A DNA stretch of 64,000 nt from Ascaris suum (lineage: Eukaryota > Nematoda > Chromadorea > Rhabditida > Ascarididae), in contig CM024178.1 of NCBI GenBank assembly GCA_013433145.1, forward strand, positions 5,069,260 to 5,133,259. The letters run 5' to 3'. Below are positions 1 to 20,500 of the stretch, one piece after another (within the stretch, counting starts at the first letter, position 1; each line of letters begins with the position of its first letter). The notes under the pieces are model-generated. The model was not told the DNA's origin and did no database searches. It was given only the letters and a program-made list of their open reading frames with translations. Position numbers and translations under genes: made by a program.

Positions 1-5924
<5,924 letters not shown>

Positions 5925-6290
5925 AGCTAATGGGTATCCACTGGCGGGTCATCGTCGAATCTTTTTTGGTTCGTGCAATTTTTGCTTGTCGTCGTGATAT
6001 ATGCCAGTGGTAGTGGTATTGTGATCGGTATGTATGGCTGTAGTTTTGTTGATTCTCCGATCATGTGGAATGGTGCACTCGTTTGTCGCCACCGCATGCT
6101 TATTTCATCACAAGTTTCTCATCCAAACGTCACAATTTGTTGGACATGACGGGTCCATTATGCGCATGTAAGGAGCGTCACAGTATTGGTGGTGTTTGGC
6201 GGAGGAGGTAACCCAGGTGTTATAGGATTTCTAGAATTTCTTGAGGAAGGAGATATTCCCAACTAAACGGTATGTATGTCTAGAATAAAA
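5925..6290 (+). other. probable 3' UTR of the kinesin light chain gene
   Basis: The sequence follows the stop codon directly. An AATAAA hexamer at 6284-6289 is a plausible polyadenylation signal; another AATAAA-like site lies near 6675. The true 3' end cannot be fixed from sequence alone. Confidence 0.4.
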
Positions 6291-9098
6291 TAGAGGTGCA
6301 AGGTGGGTATCTTCATTGAACCTTTAAACATATCTGTATGTTCATCAGCGTAATGGCGCATTTAATTTCCACATGGCGAGGATGATTTTTAAACACTGAG
6401 GTGGAACGATTAATGAGGATGGAAATAAGTGTTGACTCATATAGAAATATTTCGTTTTTACGATGTGTGAGAAGTGACGAATGTTGTGCTAGTAGATTTC
6501 ATTTTCGCATATGCGATACGAGAGTTTGTTGGCGTTTTTACTAACATTTACTGTCATTAGTGTTTGGAGAGAAATTTTTTAATGCACAGATGGGGAATAT
6601 GTGTGCTGGTGGGTTTACAAAATAACGAAAAGAAATAAGCGAACTATAAAGTAGAAGCGAATCCCTTCAGCGATAAATAAAGTACATTAATTGGCAATTT
6701 GAAAGGGATAATGCGACAGTTATAGAAGGAGTATTGAAGGAATATAGCTAGAAAAGAATTTAGAATCGATACAAAGTCATCTAAAGCGTTTCATTGCCGG
6801 CGAGCATTGGGGTTGTTTTTTATTTTGGTGTCGGATGGACATCCTCGAGATGATTCAGTGACGAGCAAAGCGCACTTGAGTATAGGCTGTCAGAAATCAG
6901 CTTTTCTAACGCTTCAGGATATAACTGGAATTCTCGATCGAATAATGCTGTGGAAAAAAGCAATCCGCACGCTTGTATTAGTTACCGAATGAATTGGATT
7001 TATTCATAGACGAAGTCTGTTTGACGACTTTTCAGTTATACTTGCATTCAAATTTTTTGTATCAATATGGGAGATTTTTTAAATTATCGACATGGGAGTG
7101 TCTTTAGGTTGCAATATGGAAGTGTTAAGCTATAAGGGGGAGAAAAGTTAATGCGCTCTGCTGAATGATAAGTACCTGTTGACGTTGTTCCCGTGAATGA
7201 ATTGAGCCGTTTCAAGAATTCATTTACTTAGGTTTCTGGGAATGCAACCTGAGTGCTACTGGAAGTTATCCTTTATGTTTTCTTATGGGAATAACTTTGT
7301 TTGTTTCAATTTTTATCAGTTCTCTGCGTTTCCATCCTAAATCGGACTCATTTTCCACTCACATTGCAAATTTATTAAGTCACAAAATACGTTAAAATTA
7401 TTCTGTGATGACGATGGGATATATATGAAGTTTGCATTTGCCACTATGAAGTTGTTCCATCACATTAGGCGCCACTATTTTCCTTCCATCTGAACTTGGA
7501 TTAATTTATTAAATTGACGTTTTTGTACTTGCAGAGCAAGTTGTGACTGCACTCATATCTTTTGTTACTAATATGAGAAAATGTTTTTGTTTTTTACTGT
7601 GGAAAAGTGTATTTAAGCTGTAAAGGAGAGCTAAAAAGTTGCAACTTGTAACTAATAGGTCTTAAAGCAACAAGTTTTATCCACGTAGAGCATCATCGGT
7701 GGCTCGTTCGGCTGAAGGGTCAGTCAAGGAAACAGAAAACCATGAGTTGAATCTTATCTGAGGACATCATCATTTATTATCAAAGAACGTTTTAATTTTT
7801 ACTAATTGGTTTCGGTTTTAGTATATTTTTCTGCATTGATACCCATTTTTCGAAACTCTGAACTGATGTCTGGAATAGTGAAAGAGTTTAGGGAATGGAA
7901 GTAATACTGGACTAGACCGATGTCTGGAAAAGAGTTTATGAAATGAATCGATTTTTAGAACTCAGGCTGAATTGGGTTGAATTTGTAAAAATTTTTGAAA
8001 TTGCTTGTGGGATATCTACCGAAAATATGAAATACTTATGGGAAATTTGAATATATATTGGCGAATTGTATTTGCTGTGCGATGAGAAATGGGATTAATT
8101 TCTTTAAAAAATTTCATTTCTTTCGATATGCAGATTAAACGATTCAAAGTCGTCGACTATCGTCTATAATAAACGAGAAGCTAAACTTGCGATTTTTTTT
8201 GCGTGGGATTTGTAACTATTTATTTACTTAATTTTTTCTTCTATAACATTTATTTTGCTACTTATATTTATTTGTAACTGTTTTATTAATGCTCTGTTTT
8301 CCCTTTCGTTGGTTTGTTTTGGTTTTTCATTCGAGCTTGTGATATTTTCGTTTCGTTTTGTCTTTTTGTTCACTACGCATATATAAATTCATTTTATCTT
8401 TCGCTCTCTCGTTTTGTTACGTGCAGTCTAATATTTGCGGTAAGGACGCTTCGTCCAATTTGATTTACAGTCATCTATAGTTATGATTTTCAGCATTTAC
8501 AGCATAGCGGACCTTAGTTGATAATAGGATGACGAGGCCGGTAGCTTAAGGGCTTCAAGTCGAAAAGTTTAAAATGGTGCTTTGCAAGGACTCAGGATAT
8601 TACAGGACTCGGTGGGGACATTCCCGTATTTCATAACATTGATGGCAGTCTTCCGTCCATCTTCAGTGCCCTTCTTCCTCTTTCCCTCCAGAATTTTTCC
8701 TCCTCGAAGCTACCAAGTTTCTGCGGAAGTTGCGTTGTGAAGATTTCAAGGACTGAAATGGGGATCTTCTTACAACTTCAGTTTACCAAAGTTCACGCCA
8801 TTTCTCTTAATGCAGCTCTAAAGTTGTGCAGAATATCGAAGTGCAATGACCGTCAAGTTGTATCCTGATATCGTTGTAATGGCATTCTAGTTGCAGAGGA
8901 CGCTTTGTTTTTTGTTGGCAGGGGGCGAGTGCTTTTGATGATTGCTTCGTTAAGGATTATCTGCAAACTAAATGTTCCTCGAGCGGCTCGTTCATTGTGA
9001 AATTGATTCAGGTGAGGGGAGGAAGCAGGAACTTTGAAGGAAAATTCAATTTCTAGGAATATTTCCGGAAAAGTGAATTTTCCTTTTCGACTTAATAG

Positions 9099-9228
<130 letters not shown>

Positions 9229-9925
9229 CAAGAAGGTGTGGTATTTAACCTGAAACGAGCACATAACCGCAAAAATAAGTTCGAAATCGAAAATAGTGGA
9301 TTATCTCATGCATGAAAGTGCGTTGTTGTTCTATGCAAATGGCCATATTGCTTTATCAGTGTGCAATTGGAAGCAATGATTGACAATCCACTGGTGATTA
9401 GTGTATGCACTAGTGATTTCTCATTTTCAGTTGCAAGCCGAGCGCGGAAAGTAGACGTCCATGGCTGTGTCGGTGTCGCTGATGTCGCAATGTCTGCAGC
9501 GTTCGAGCGATCGACACGTGCACTTCTGGTTTTATTTTATCTCTCAACTCCAAAGAGTTACCAAAAAACGCCTAGCATAATCTGTCGCAGCATTTTTTCT
9601 AGCATATACCTATTTCTTCCTTCATTGGTATTTTTATTAATTTCCTCCTATCACTTAGCGAAATTTGCGAATTAGACTCGTTCGATAGCCCATCCAGCTT
9701 ATTGCCAATAGTAAGTAACTGAGGATTATTCGTTTAGTAATTTCCTCAAATGGCATCATTTATAAATATCTTCAAGATTTTGGTGAGCATAAGCGTTAGT
9801 GGACATACTTTAATGGAACTTCTAATGTGAAAACGTGGAAGTATTTGGATCATTTCCAAGTTTCATGACATGTGAGAAGATGTGATTATAGAATTTCGCC
9901 TGAGAGGTACAACTACAGTCTTTGT

Positions 9926-9943
9926 GGGGGGGGGGGGGGGGGG
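9926..9943 (+). repeat. poly-G tract (G18)
   Basis: An uninterrupted run of 18 G in intergenic sequence, followed by a pyrimidine-rich CT stretch near 9980-10015. Confidence 0.95.
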
Positions 9944-12900
9944 ATGAGGTGTACTTACTTCCTGTTGCTTTATTTCTCTCGCTCTTTTTCCCTCCCTCTC
10001 GCTCTCTCTCTTTCGATATGCTTATTTTCCATTTGAGCTGTCTCTAAATGCAAATTCGCAGTGCTGTTGTTGAAGTTTTATTAAATTGTTTAAAAACACT
10101 TTCGTTGGATGTATTCACGAATGCATGAAAAGAATATAACGAAGCGCGCACACACCGATAAAGACAAATCACGAGATCGTTTTTGCACATCGTCGAATGA
10201 ACGCTTTCGTTTGCATGAAAATTCGTGAAGTTTTTTATTGTTTTTAAATGAATTCATAGGCTGGGAAAACAATAAATATTTTTTTCGTAGCAACTGTTAA
10301 TGTTGACATAATTTTCTATTTGAATTTTTAATAGAATGATTTAAATTTTAGGAGGGGGTTGGGGGGAGGGTTATATTAGCGAACTACTGACCTAAAATGC
10401 ATTAACCCTTGCAGAAAAGAAGATCTAAAAGCTATTGTATTCCCAGTCGTAAACCAAATTAGTAGTGAAATGATTGTGTTTCATATATGGGATACGTGAT
10501 TGCGCGGCATGGAGTCTAGCAAAACATGTGAACTTTTCACAATCTTAGTATTCGATGGCATTTGCTGTGATGTTGGTTTTTTTTGGATGGGAATAGGAAG
10601 AGAAAAAATGAGCATATTCCAACATTGTTCGCTCTTTGACCTAATTGCTTAAAATGACTTTGAAAAGGTTCACGACCTGAAGTCTAGACCTGATTTGAAG
10701 TAACGGAAGTTTTTTGGATCCTTGTAACTCGATATTGGGGGATTTCTTCCTGAAAAATTGTTGAGAAATACTTTAAACTATTTTTTTACCCTCCTTCCCT
10801 CTTTTTTTTATCGGCTTATTTGTCCTGGCAAACTCATGCCCTCCCAAGTGTAGTATCTGTAGTATTCATCACATGCTCTGTACGGACGTTTTCTGCAGTT
10901 GCGTTCCTTCTCAACTGTTTTAATGCGGTAATTATATTTTTTTAGTTGTAATTTTGCACCAATCTGTATAATCGAATTCCAGTATCGTGACCACTTGTTG
11001 TATCGTTTCTAGTGAGGTTGTCAGATTTGCACAGCTCCTTCTCCTCTCAATATCTCAGCGTACAGGAGAATTCTCAGATAGCAATACGGTGGCCAGAAAG
11101 TAGCACTCTGTTGTCACAAAGTAATTTGCTAACCGTTCGCAATTTTCTATTATTCACTTTCCCTTGTCGCCTCGCAAAATATTTTTCGAAAAGCTGTCAA
11201 TATAGTTTAAGGCCCCCAGCTTCTATTACATCTACAGCATGAATATTATATGTGCACGAATTGCCTCGACATGTTATTGATGAGCTGTAGGATGGGAAGA
11301 AATGAGCCTTTTATTCGAAGGATGAGAAAAGAGCATAAACCTTTTATTAATTCATGAAACATATTCGATGCAGAGAGTCATTAACCAGTAAGGCTCATAT
11401 AAACTTCTTAGTATTGACGATCATGGAGGAGCAAAAATTTATCGGTCGTATTTGCCAAAATTTAGTCTTTATTGACACTCCTTATTGTTGTGCAGATTCT
11501 CGATGTGATTCGTATGATTTTTCCCTGTAATCGTTGATTTGTACTGTTGCTGTTGCTCGCATGTGGCAGAGCTGAATGGTTTCGAAGTTCGCATCGTTTT
11601 CAGCACATCTTTCTCTTTACAAAAAAATCACCGCGAAGCGAACATCCGGAAACAAAGTCCTTCTGTCGACCGGATTACTCGTTATCTCTTTTGGCAGAGT
11701 TATCTTCCGCTCATAGTTCTCTTCTTCCTTCCACTCATCACCACCGCACCCTTTATTCATATTACGTGGAAAATTTATATTGCTACACCGCATGTAACGT
11801 GATGCCACCAAATTTCGAAACGTTTGCAATGAAGCACTCTTCGACAATTGTGTCTTATCGCTCCTTTGAGTCTAATCAATTTCCGAGCTTTAATTTGCCT
11901 AGCTTGCAGCATTTCAGGGTTCTCACACGTTTAGAGGGTCGTTTAGGTTTCATCAACACTAATTGTGACACACCGAGCAGACGAACGAGTAACATATTTG
12001 CATGAATATTTCCTGCCGTTGCATATTTAATGAGACGCGTTTTCTTTCTTTTTTTCACATACGTATTTTTTCGCTTCATATTTATTTCATAACTATTTCG
12101 CATTTGAATGTTTTCCCTTATTGCTTTAGGTTTTATGCAAATGAAATAATTAATTTTTTTGTTTTCAGCATTTTTTTCTGTGCTATGTATAACAAGAATG
12201 ATGATTTCATTGTCTAGTTTAGAGGATCGGAGTCTCTCAACGCTAAAGAAAAAGAAGCTTTGAAAAATTGCTTTCTTTCAAAAGTTTGTTATTATAGCTG
12301 ATTCGGGTTTACTTTTGACGAAGGAAACGTTGTTTGAGATGAATGCACCACTGTGCATCTTTTATTTCTTTTAAACTAATTCACTCAAGTACATTGTTGT
12401 CAGTGCATTCTCTTCGCATCAGTCCCACCTAATATTCACCTTAAATTTTAGAATTAATTTTTGAGTTTTTTTTTGTCGTATTGTTCCAAAGTTTTTGATA
12501 GAGCAAGGAAATGAACTTTTGTCCTGAGGCATGGAAGTCAACTTTAGCTGTTCTTATAGCTAACAAGGATGAACTATAATTTGATTTGTAAGTTTTCAAA
12601 ACCATATAGATATTTCAATGCACGGATGCGAAATAATGCTGCTACGTTTTCATCGGCGATCAGCATCGAATGTTTTTGTTTATGGCATTACTGAATGTGA
12701 TTTATAGTGAATTAGAATATTCCGCTGTTTGTAGTAATTCCTAGTAAGAGAGTTGATGCATACGTCTATAAGCCATTCTATTATTTCACATGGAGCCATA
12801 AGAAGAATGCATACTTGACAATGGGCAATCTTTGTTGTTCGATTATCGAACTTCCTCGACATTTACAGTTGCTAAATTAAACGATCCGAAAATTTTCGCG

Positions 12901-15726
12901 GAAGCATCCCAACCTATGAAATCTTATGGTTATATCCATACTTTTGCACGTTAGAATGGGGATTAAAATCGTTTTCTTGAACGTCCTAAGTTCATATGCG
13001 GAGGTATAAGTTGTAGCTGCTAAAATTCGACTTTTTTCAGTTCATTTAAAGAGACATCAAAGGATATAAATTAAAGTGGAATTTCTTTCGGGTACAGACT
13101 TGCTTGAATTTTGGAAAAGCCTATATCCTAACCATTAAGATAAGGATTTTTCTGTCTAAAGGGCCATTAGGCAAAAAAAGAGAAGTGTGTCTGTTATTGA
13201 GTGAGACAGTGGGAAAATTGTGTCAGCAACTTGATAATCAATGTCTATGAGCGCAATCGTAGTGCCCGAGGTGGTAAATTGGTGAATCGAGCAACAAAGT
13301 TTGTTTAAATTTGTTCATGTGAAATATAGAGAAGCATATTGAAAGTGATTATTTTATTTATTTGTTTCACAATGTGCTTTGTAATGGTCTTGCGCCACAA
13401 CGACTCACAGCGTCACATGGTGCCTTATGCTGATTTCTAAGATATATTCCTTTCGAGAATTCCATATGATTCAGCTGATATTTTCTATTATGCCTACTAT
13501 TCACTCGTGCCATCGAATACGGTATGATGGCTCTTCAAATGTGCCAATGTGATGTGGATTAGCTCATAAGCCAGTTATGTAGTGTAATATCTCGACTGAA
13601 CATCTTTTGCACTGTTTTGCTGACATCCTCTTGACTGCTTTCAGTGATATATATGTACACCAGCAAGCAACATTAGATAAATGAAGGAAGCTGAAAAAGA
13701 ATTTCATTGGTGCATTTTGAATTTGCCTCATATAAAATTGCCTTTGGATATTAGAGAGTATGGTATTTATTTTTCTATAATGTCTATCGCGTTCTTGTTG
13801 TATCATCTCTTAAGTGACGAGACATCTAGTCGTATTATTTCTAATAGTCTGTAATCTCAACAACTCTGACCTTCTTGCTGTATTCTCAGTTCAAATTGTA
13901 TTCGAGTATCTCTAAGTGCCCGATTTATATGCCTATCATAGCAAAGCTGTCATATTGGTTTAATCTCGAACGAATATATTGCGTAGGGGTCGTTGATGCC
14001 AAGACCTCTACAGTACAATCCGTTTTTCCTATTTAGAGTGCACGCACTAATGTGTCCTCCTTTTCTTGTCTGTCGAATGGCCTCATATTTCGCGTTTTTT
14101 TTTTTCAGAAAATGCCAAAGTATACGACAAATGCGCCTTGAACGAAAGCGCACTGCACTCAATAAATCCGATCAAATTCATTTTTTTAGCACAATTTCGG
14201 CCCGTTATCATCCGATGAAACAGTGTGCTAGTATCGCTTCATTATGGCTATCATCGATTTTCAGATATTTGGATGAGAAAAAAACAATGGGAAATATGAA
14301 AGATGCGAAATATTTCCCAGTAGAGACCATTTTTGTCAATGTTCGTTGATGTTGTGTTGTCGTTGTGTGAATACGCCTTCAATCGAGATGCTTCTGATGG
14401 TGGCATTCGACAACGTTAATCGCTTCTGCTTTTTGCCACTCTGCTCTCTTCATTTGAGCGCTCATTATGCAGTGTCCTTTTTTCCAAAAGTATTTTTGAA
14501 ATATTTCACCTGATTTGCTTCCCGAAATTTCCGGAAGTGCTTTAAAAGATTGTTGTGGTATTTTTTAAAACTCGACATATTTATTTTGAGTTTTCGTTAG
14601 TTTTTGTTTGTTTTTTGCTAATTGTTAAATGCAAATTATCATCGAAAGAAAAGCTAGTTGATGCTCGTTATAGGGAATATGTTACAAGCGCGAAATTTGT
14701 GGGGAAATGCAGCAGTGGTTTTTTGGATGCGATACCGCCATGAGGTCATGATTGTTCTTTAAGCGAGTGTCTTTTCCTTCGATACATTAGTGCTTAGCTA
14801 AGTGTCTCTGCGCATTTGCCTATTTGTTTTTTAAAATCAATTTAATTTATTAAGTTGCATTATTTATTATTTATTTATTCTATCATAAGCACTGAAATTT
14901 GTTTATTTGAAGTCAATTTGCATACACCGAAGTGTGATCTATTTGTGCTGTATGCTTTAATTCAATTTCCCGATGCATTCAATTCCCATCTCAACGATTA
15001 TTTATTCATTCATTTCTTTTCTCTTTGTGTTGTGGTGATAAATCCTTTTGCAAATCGCTTTCATCAACACGATGCATTTATACAGTGCAAACATAAGCGA
15101 TCGAAGGGAATGAAGACGATGAGTCGATGATGATCTTTCGTAGTTAATGGAACGTGTTGAGTCGCATATGTGTACATACTTCGTATGGCCATACAAAATA
15201 ACGACAAAGTTCTTATGTTACATTGGAAGCGAACCATTGATGGCCGCTTTGTTGAAATGTCGCTAATTTGCTGTGATTTAGGAAGAAGAGGGGTGGAGGA
15301 TTAGTTCATCGATGCTCTGTGCAGACTGGAAATGGGAACGTTTGGACACGCCTAATGAATTATGGCAATGATCACAAGTTCCCATCAAAAATCGCTCTGA
15401 GGAAAACGTCATGCTTATTATGTGATGACATGCAATCGCTATTCAGAAATGCTCTATGAGTTTTGGAATAAGTGAAGAATCAACAAATATGATTTTCTAA
15501 TTTTGGTGTTTTTCTGTTGCTCAATTGACTGATAGCAGTTTCCAAGAAGCGCCTCTTTATTCTTTTAATAAGAAAATAATTGAAATACGCAATTCAGTAA
15601 CTCATCGCACAATAAGCAATTGTTATGTTGGGATTCTTCAAATACTGTGTATTCACCGCTTAATTTGATTGGAAAAAATCAAATGATAGAGTTTCTGCTT
15701 TTGTTTTAATTATTCAACATATCCGA

Positions 15727-17534
15727 TCATCGTATTTCACCACAATCCGAGATACGAATTTCAGCTGTTGTTTTACCCTTTTGTACACCATATCCTTCAA
15801 TTGTACCGTATGATTCGAGCTTTTCGAGTGTATCCCAACCATCCACCAATTTCCCAAATGCAACATGGTAGTCATTTAACCTGAAAATAAAGTCCGATTT
15901 AGTGATATTTTCTTAGTTTACATATTATCGAATTCAGTATCTATTCTGTTTTCGGTTATTGTTGAGAAAACAGTACAAGAAAACAAGAATGATGTAAAAG
16001 AAAGATAACTCAGTATCAATGCTTGATTGGTAACGTTCAAAGGATCGAAAACGAAGAAACTGTCATCTAATATTAGGAGCTTATGATATACAAAGAAATT
16101 TAAACAAATCAATACGACAGCGTAGCTGGATGTGGAATAAGGTTGACGGAGATCGAGCCAGAAAAATGGAGCTTGTTCCAGAAACGAGGAAGAGCTATTT
16201 CTCCGATTTTATAGCACTTTTGAAAAGAAGTTGCATAAATGCAAGAATAAAGAGCTGATTTACCACGGTGCCTCATCAAAAGTAACGAAGAAACGTGAGC
16301 TGACTGTATCTGGCCATCCATAATTATCCATTGAGAGCACTCCGCGTGAGTCGTGTTGCAGTTCAAAATTTTCATCCTCGAAATATTTCTCTCCAAAAAT
16401 CGAGCGTCCGCCTCTGCGATCCGCATTATTTGTCTCGAAATCACCGCTCTTAACGAGTACCATTTTCACGATTTCGGTTCATGCGAATATTTGATAATGA
16501 ATTTCTTCTTCATAAGAGGCACTCCCACCTCAGTCATCATTCATGTTTTCATTTCCTGTCATTTAATGGTCATTCAGGTTTTACATGGATCATCAATTAA
16601 AACGGTCTCAACACGTTTTGTTCTAAATGCGAGATTTTTCAAAACAGAACCATTTGGAAACAAATTTGAAAAATATACTGAATTTAATGGTGAAAGATGA
16701 CAACCATTCCTCTTCTTCTCATCAATTCCTGAAATTTTCTCTATAATATTTAGTAGGGAATACAGCATTTGATAAAAACTTACACATGCACAGAATCCAG
16801 GAATTATTCGATAAAAGATGCACCCTTTATAGCCAAAACCTTTCTCTCCGGTACAAAGGGCGCGAAAATTTTCCGTCGTTTTGGGACAAATATCTTTGCG
16901 AAGCTGAAAATGATAAAACACATAATACAATTGCATTCGTTATGTACTTGTACTCTTGAAGTATTTTATTCATTACCAAGAGTTTTTTATATTATCTTGT
17001 TGACTGATAATTGAAACTTCAAAATGTTCGTACTCCAGAAACGTTCTATTGAATCGGCAAATTCAAATTTTCCCATCGTCCAAGGCTGCTTTTTTATTAT
17101 CTCTACTCAAAAATTAAAACTACTAGACGGGTAATTTTCCCAACGAAAGCAACCGGCTCTGAGTTTTCTAAGAAGTTCCTTAGCTCATAGCCAAACTGGA
17201 TAATACAGGTTTAGATATTGCTCTAATAAAGCATTAGAACTAAGCCTTATTAATATTGTTATCATTTATTCGTTTATTTATTTATTTCCTACCTGCTGAA
17301 TCATTGTTCTTCAGCATTATAGACTACAGTTTTAATAAATTTTATGCTACCGAATAAAAGGGATATGTTCGAAGAATCGATCATAAAGCAACCATGTTTA
17401 AACTCACTAATCAAGCATATCAGTATCTTTCGAAACATTTTAGGTGATCAAGGAGTATAAACCTCAAAAACGAGTCTTCCAAATGGCCGTCCATCAGCAG
17501 TTAGGTCGAGGAACACACGCACTGCTGCCGTCAT
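15727..17534 (-). CDS. cyclophilin-type peptidyl-prolyl isomerase, divergent
   Basis: Single-domain cyclophilin of 176 residues. Exons on the minus strand are 17463-17534, 16784-16903, 16264-16448 and 15727-15880, with phases 0, 0 and 2 at the three joins. Family motifs in order are [82 protein letters not shown] and ISDCGEIR. Length matches single-domain cyclophilins, and I see no signal peptide or extra domain, so a cytosolic or nuclear location is likely. Against human cyclophilin A, the Arg of RIIPGF, the later Trp and the His of YHVAFG are kept. However, HRIIPGF reads YRIIPGF, Met61 and Gln63 both read Cys, and the segment usually LSMANAG...SQFF reads LSMDNYG...SRFF, losing two Ala and the substrate-contact Gln. 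Isomerase activity is therefore uncertain; a binding or scaffold role is possible. The start ATG is the first in frame before LDLTADG. The paralogue could not be assigned. Confidence 0.92.
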
Positions 17535-20500
17535 ATTGAGTGGTGTCGTTGTATCGTCTGCATACGGCGACTATTAGAATGGATTTCAAGCCATCGAGAA
17601 TTAGCTACAATTCCTTTGAGAATGTTTGCATTCAAAGATGGCCAATTGGGGATCGGCGCTAATCTTAGTTCATTTCTTCTAGAAAGCTTTTTAAGGGAAT
17701 GCAAGGCAGAGTGGGGGGGGGGGGGGGGTGGGGAGAGCTGTGGAGATGAAACATAACAACAACAAAAGCACTTAGGTGATATCCTACGCTGTGGTATTCA
17801 CCTTCTCTTCTTTTCCCTTATCATAGTTAAGAAAGCTAATGTGTTCTATGAACAGCATCATACCATTAGTAGCTTCGTTCTATATTACATTCAACAAGAG
17901 TATATCTATCGTTATCACACAAAATCGTTATAAGCGAATTTAGTCCAAACTGTGTGGTGTTACAGTACGACAGGATTTATTGCCCCATACTTGTGTTATA
18001 CTTATTTGTAGGCTCATACTGAGTGAAGCATAACGAATGATTGAACCTCTTCACGATCAATAAGCAGAGTCCTATATAACAGCTTTAATTAAAAGTCATC
18101 ACCTCATTCGAAAGTATCAATGATGAGCACTAATATTTCGTTATTAGAGCGAAAGCAACTATGAAAATAGCCTATGCAAATTGCAATGTGCTGATCGTTT
18201 ACAGCGTGATGGTTTGTTGGTTTTTGAGATGAGCAATCGCGTGACTCTATGTTGTACTAACACACGTGTGCTGATGCTCTCACCTGACTGCACATCATTT
18301 AAGCGTACCTTCTTTCCAATCTCAGGTGGCAATCATCTCAACGTGTTTGTTCATTGTTTTGGTTTGCATTTCTGTCGCACTACCATACCGGAAAGTCCTG
18401 TCACTCAGTCAACGTCGATTCATGCGGAAATTGAGTTCCTAACCTTGTTGCTAACTAGTTCTTTAAAACAAGTCATTGCTGCTTTTTTTCAAATTCTAGA
18501 CAAGTTGGGGAGGTGGTCGACGGATGAGCGGTGCCAGGGTATATAGCAGCATAAACAAGTCAAGCATCGCAGTGGAGAAAAACGCTGCGAAGGGACGCGA
18601 TCAAGAAAGGCAATGATGACCAATGAAAAATTTCATTATTGCTGGAAAACTGAATTAAAATTTCTGGTTTTCTGAGAAGTTTTCCAGAGTAAAATAACCT
18701 TCAAAAATTGGACGGAGTTGTCCTCATGAAATTTGCTATAAGAAATTTCCACATTCTTTCTTGGCCATTTTGGCACATCATCTATCGTATCTGTTACTTC
18801 ATAGAAAACGTAGCTCATACGAAGATCAATCTGCTGAACCGATTTCAATCATCCATAGTCAGTGGGGTCATCTTCGCGATTAGTGGAATAACCGGTCGAC
18901 GTAGTTGTGCCTGAAGCATAATGAAGAAGGACGACAACCTTGATCGCGCTAGTGATAAAGCGCATCGTTTTCATGTTCAGCGTTGCATTTTAACCGCTGA
19001 GGGCATTCGACGCTATCCGTGCAATAAATCTTTCGACCCTTTGTTATGTTATGTCACTTATTTCCGCTATCATTGACGTCGCTTCATATAGGATTTTAAA
19101 CCTTTGAAGCAATACGCAAGGTCTATCATTTGTATGTTATGGCAATATCAAGCATTGCTTATCACTTTGTTTTGAAGCAGAAATGTTTTATCAGTGACGG
19201 GTTGCATCGGAGTCAAACTGCCATATAGATTTATTTGCAGATTTAACTGGAATTCATGCAATCATAATATTTGGTTCAATAATTGTAAGCAGTGAGTGAC
19301 CAAGGGGTTTAATCCTAACTGCGTATGAAAATCACTTTTATTTATGACGGCACACCCAACTTAGAGCTACTCAACATCGCCTGCTATTCACTCTAAAAGC
19401 GGGAGTAATCTAATGGATAGAAAAGATAGGAATTCACTGAAGAAGAAGGCTTATCATTAAATATGTTGACAATGTCGCGCTTCGCTCGACGGTTGATGTT
19501 GATGTCGAATTGCAAGTTTATTTCAAGGGCCGATTACCTCACTAAGTAAATATCGAAATCCTTGCATTGCTCACCTGCACTCACTTAGTTATGCAACGAG
19601 CGGTTTTTCCGCCTTAAAGTACAATCCGCTAAACCGACTGATACACTCATTCAAGACATATGCGTATCACTATTTAGAAGTTCTTTGATTAATCCGCAAA
19701 CTACATCTCGAAAAGCCGATTTTTCCCATATTATTTTATACGTACTACAGTTCCCTACACTTATGAATTTTCTGTTTTTGCGAAATTTCTAGTATTTTGT
19801 GCTGCAAAAGTTACTGGAATACTTCGGCATCATAGTAAATAAAGAGAAGCGAATTTCGATAGAAGTAGACTTGTCAGAAGTAGAGCGACCAAAGAAAAAA
19901 TCTACGTGATCAGTGCTAGTACACTCTTGTCATCGCATTCATCGTTCAAAAAAATATGTGAACGCTTTTATATAAGCCAGTTTTCTTTCCACCTCGATGA
20001 GTGGATAAATGAAATAAACAGCAATCTTAATGCGTTCGTTAAATATGCAAATTTTTCGGAATTTTCGTTACTGGATATATAGAAAATAAATCACTAGCAC
20101 TATGTGGAACGATTCGGAAATCAAAGAGTCAAAATAATACTCTCATCAAAAAGACTTTGATTGTATAGCCGATGACTCTTTTCAGAACCGAGTTGGCACT
20201 TAGTTTGTTTACTTCATCCTTTTTCCGCTATGAAAAATATTTCTGAGCAACTTGCAAAAGGAATTTTGTAATTTTCAATCAAATTTTTTCCCATACAGAT
20301 TGCAGAATTTATCTCTTATCGCTTTCCGTTAGCTATTCGTAGGAAATGAGCTTTGAAAATTGCGATGGTTAAACACATTTTAAAAAATCGGCCATCCTCA
20401 TTTTTAATCCTATAAGAAGGCATTCTATAGGCGCAACATAGAGAGTGCATTCGATTAGTGTTCACTGAAGGGGTTGTCCATCTTATTTGATGGTGAGTGT

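Noticed and set aside
11539..12005. Overlapping open frames of up to 152 codons
   Set aside because: Two plus frames and part of the minus strand are open together; the translations show no family motif, and no neighbouring exon joins in phase.
18181..18546. 121-codon plus-strand open frame
   Set aside because: No recognisable motif; it lies in promoter-proximal intergenic DNA between divergent genes.
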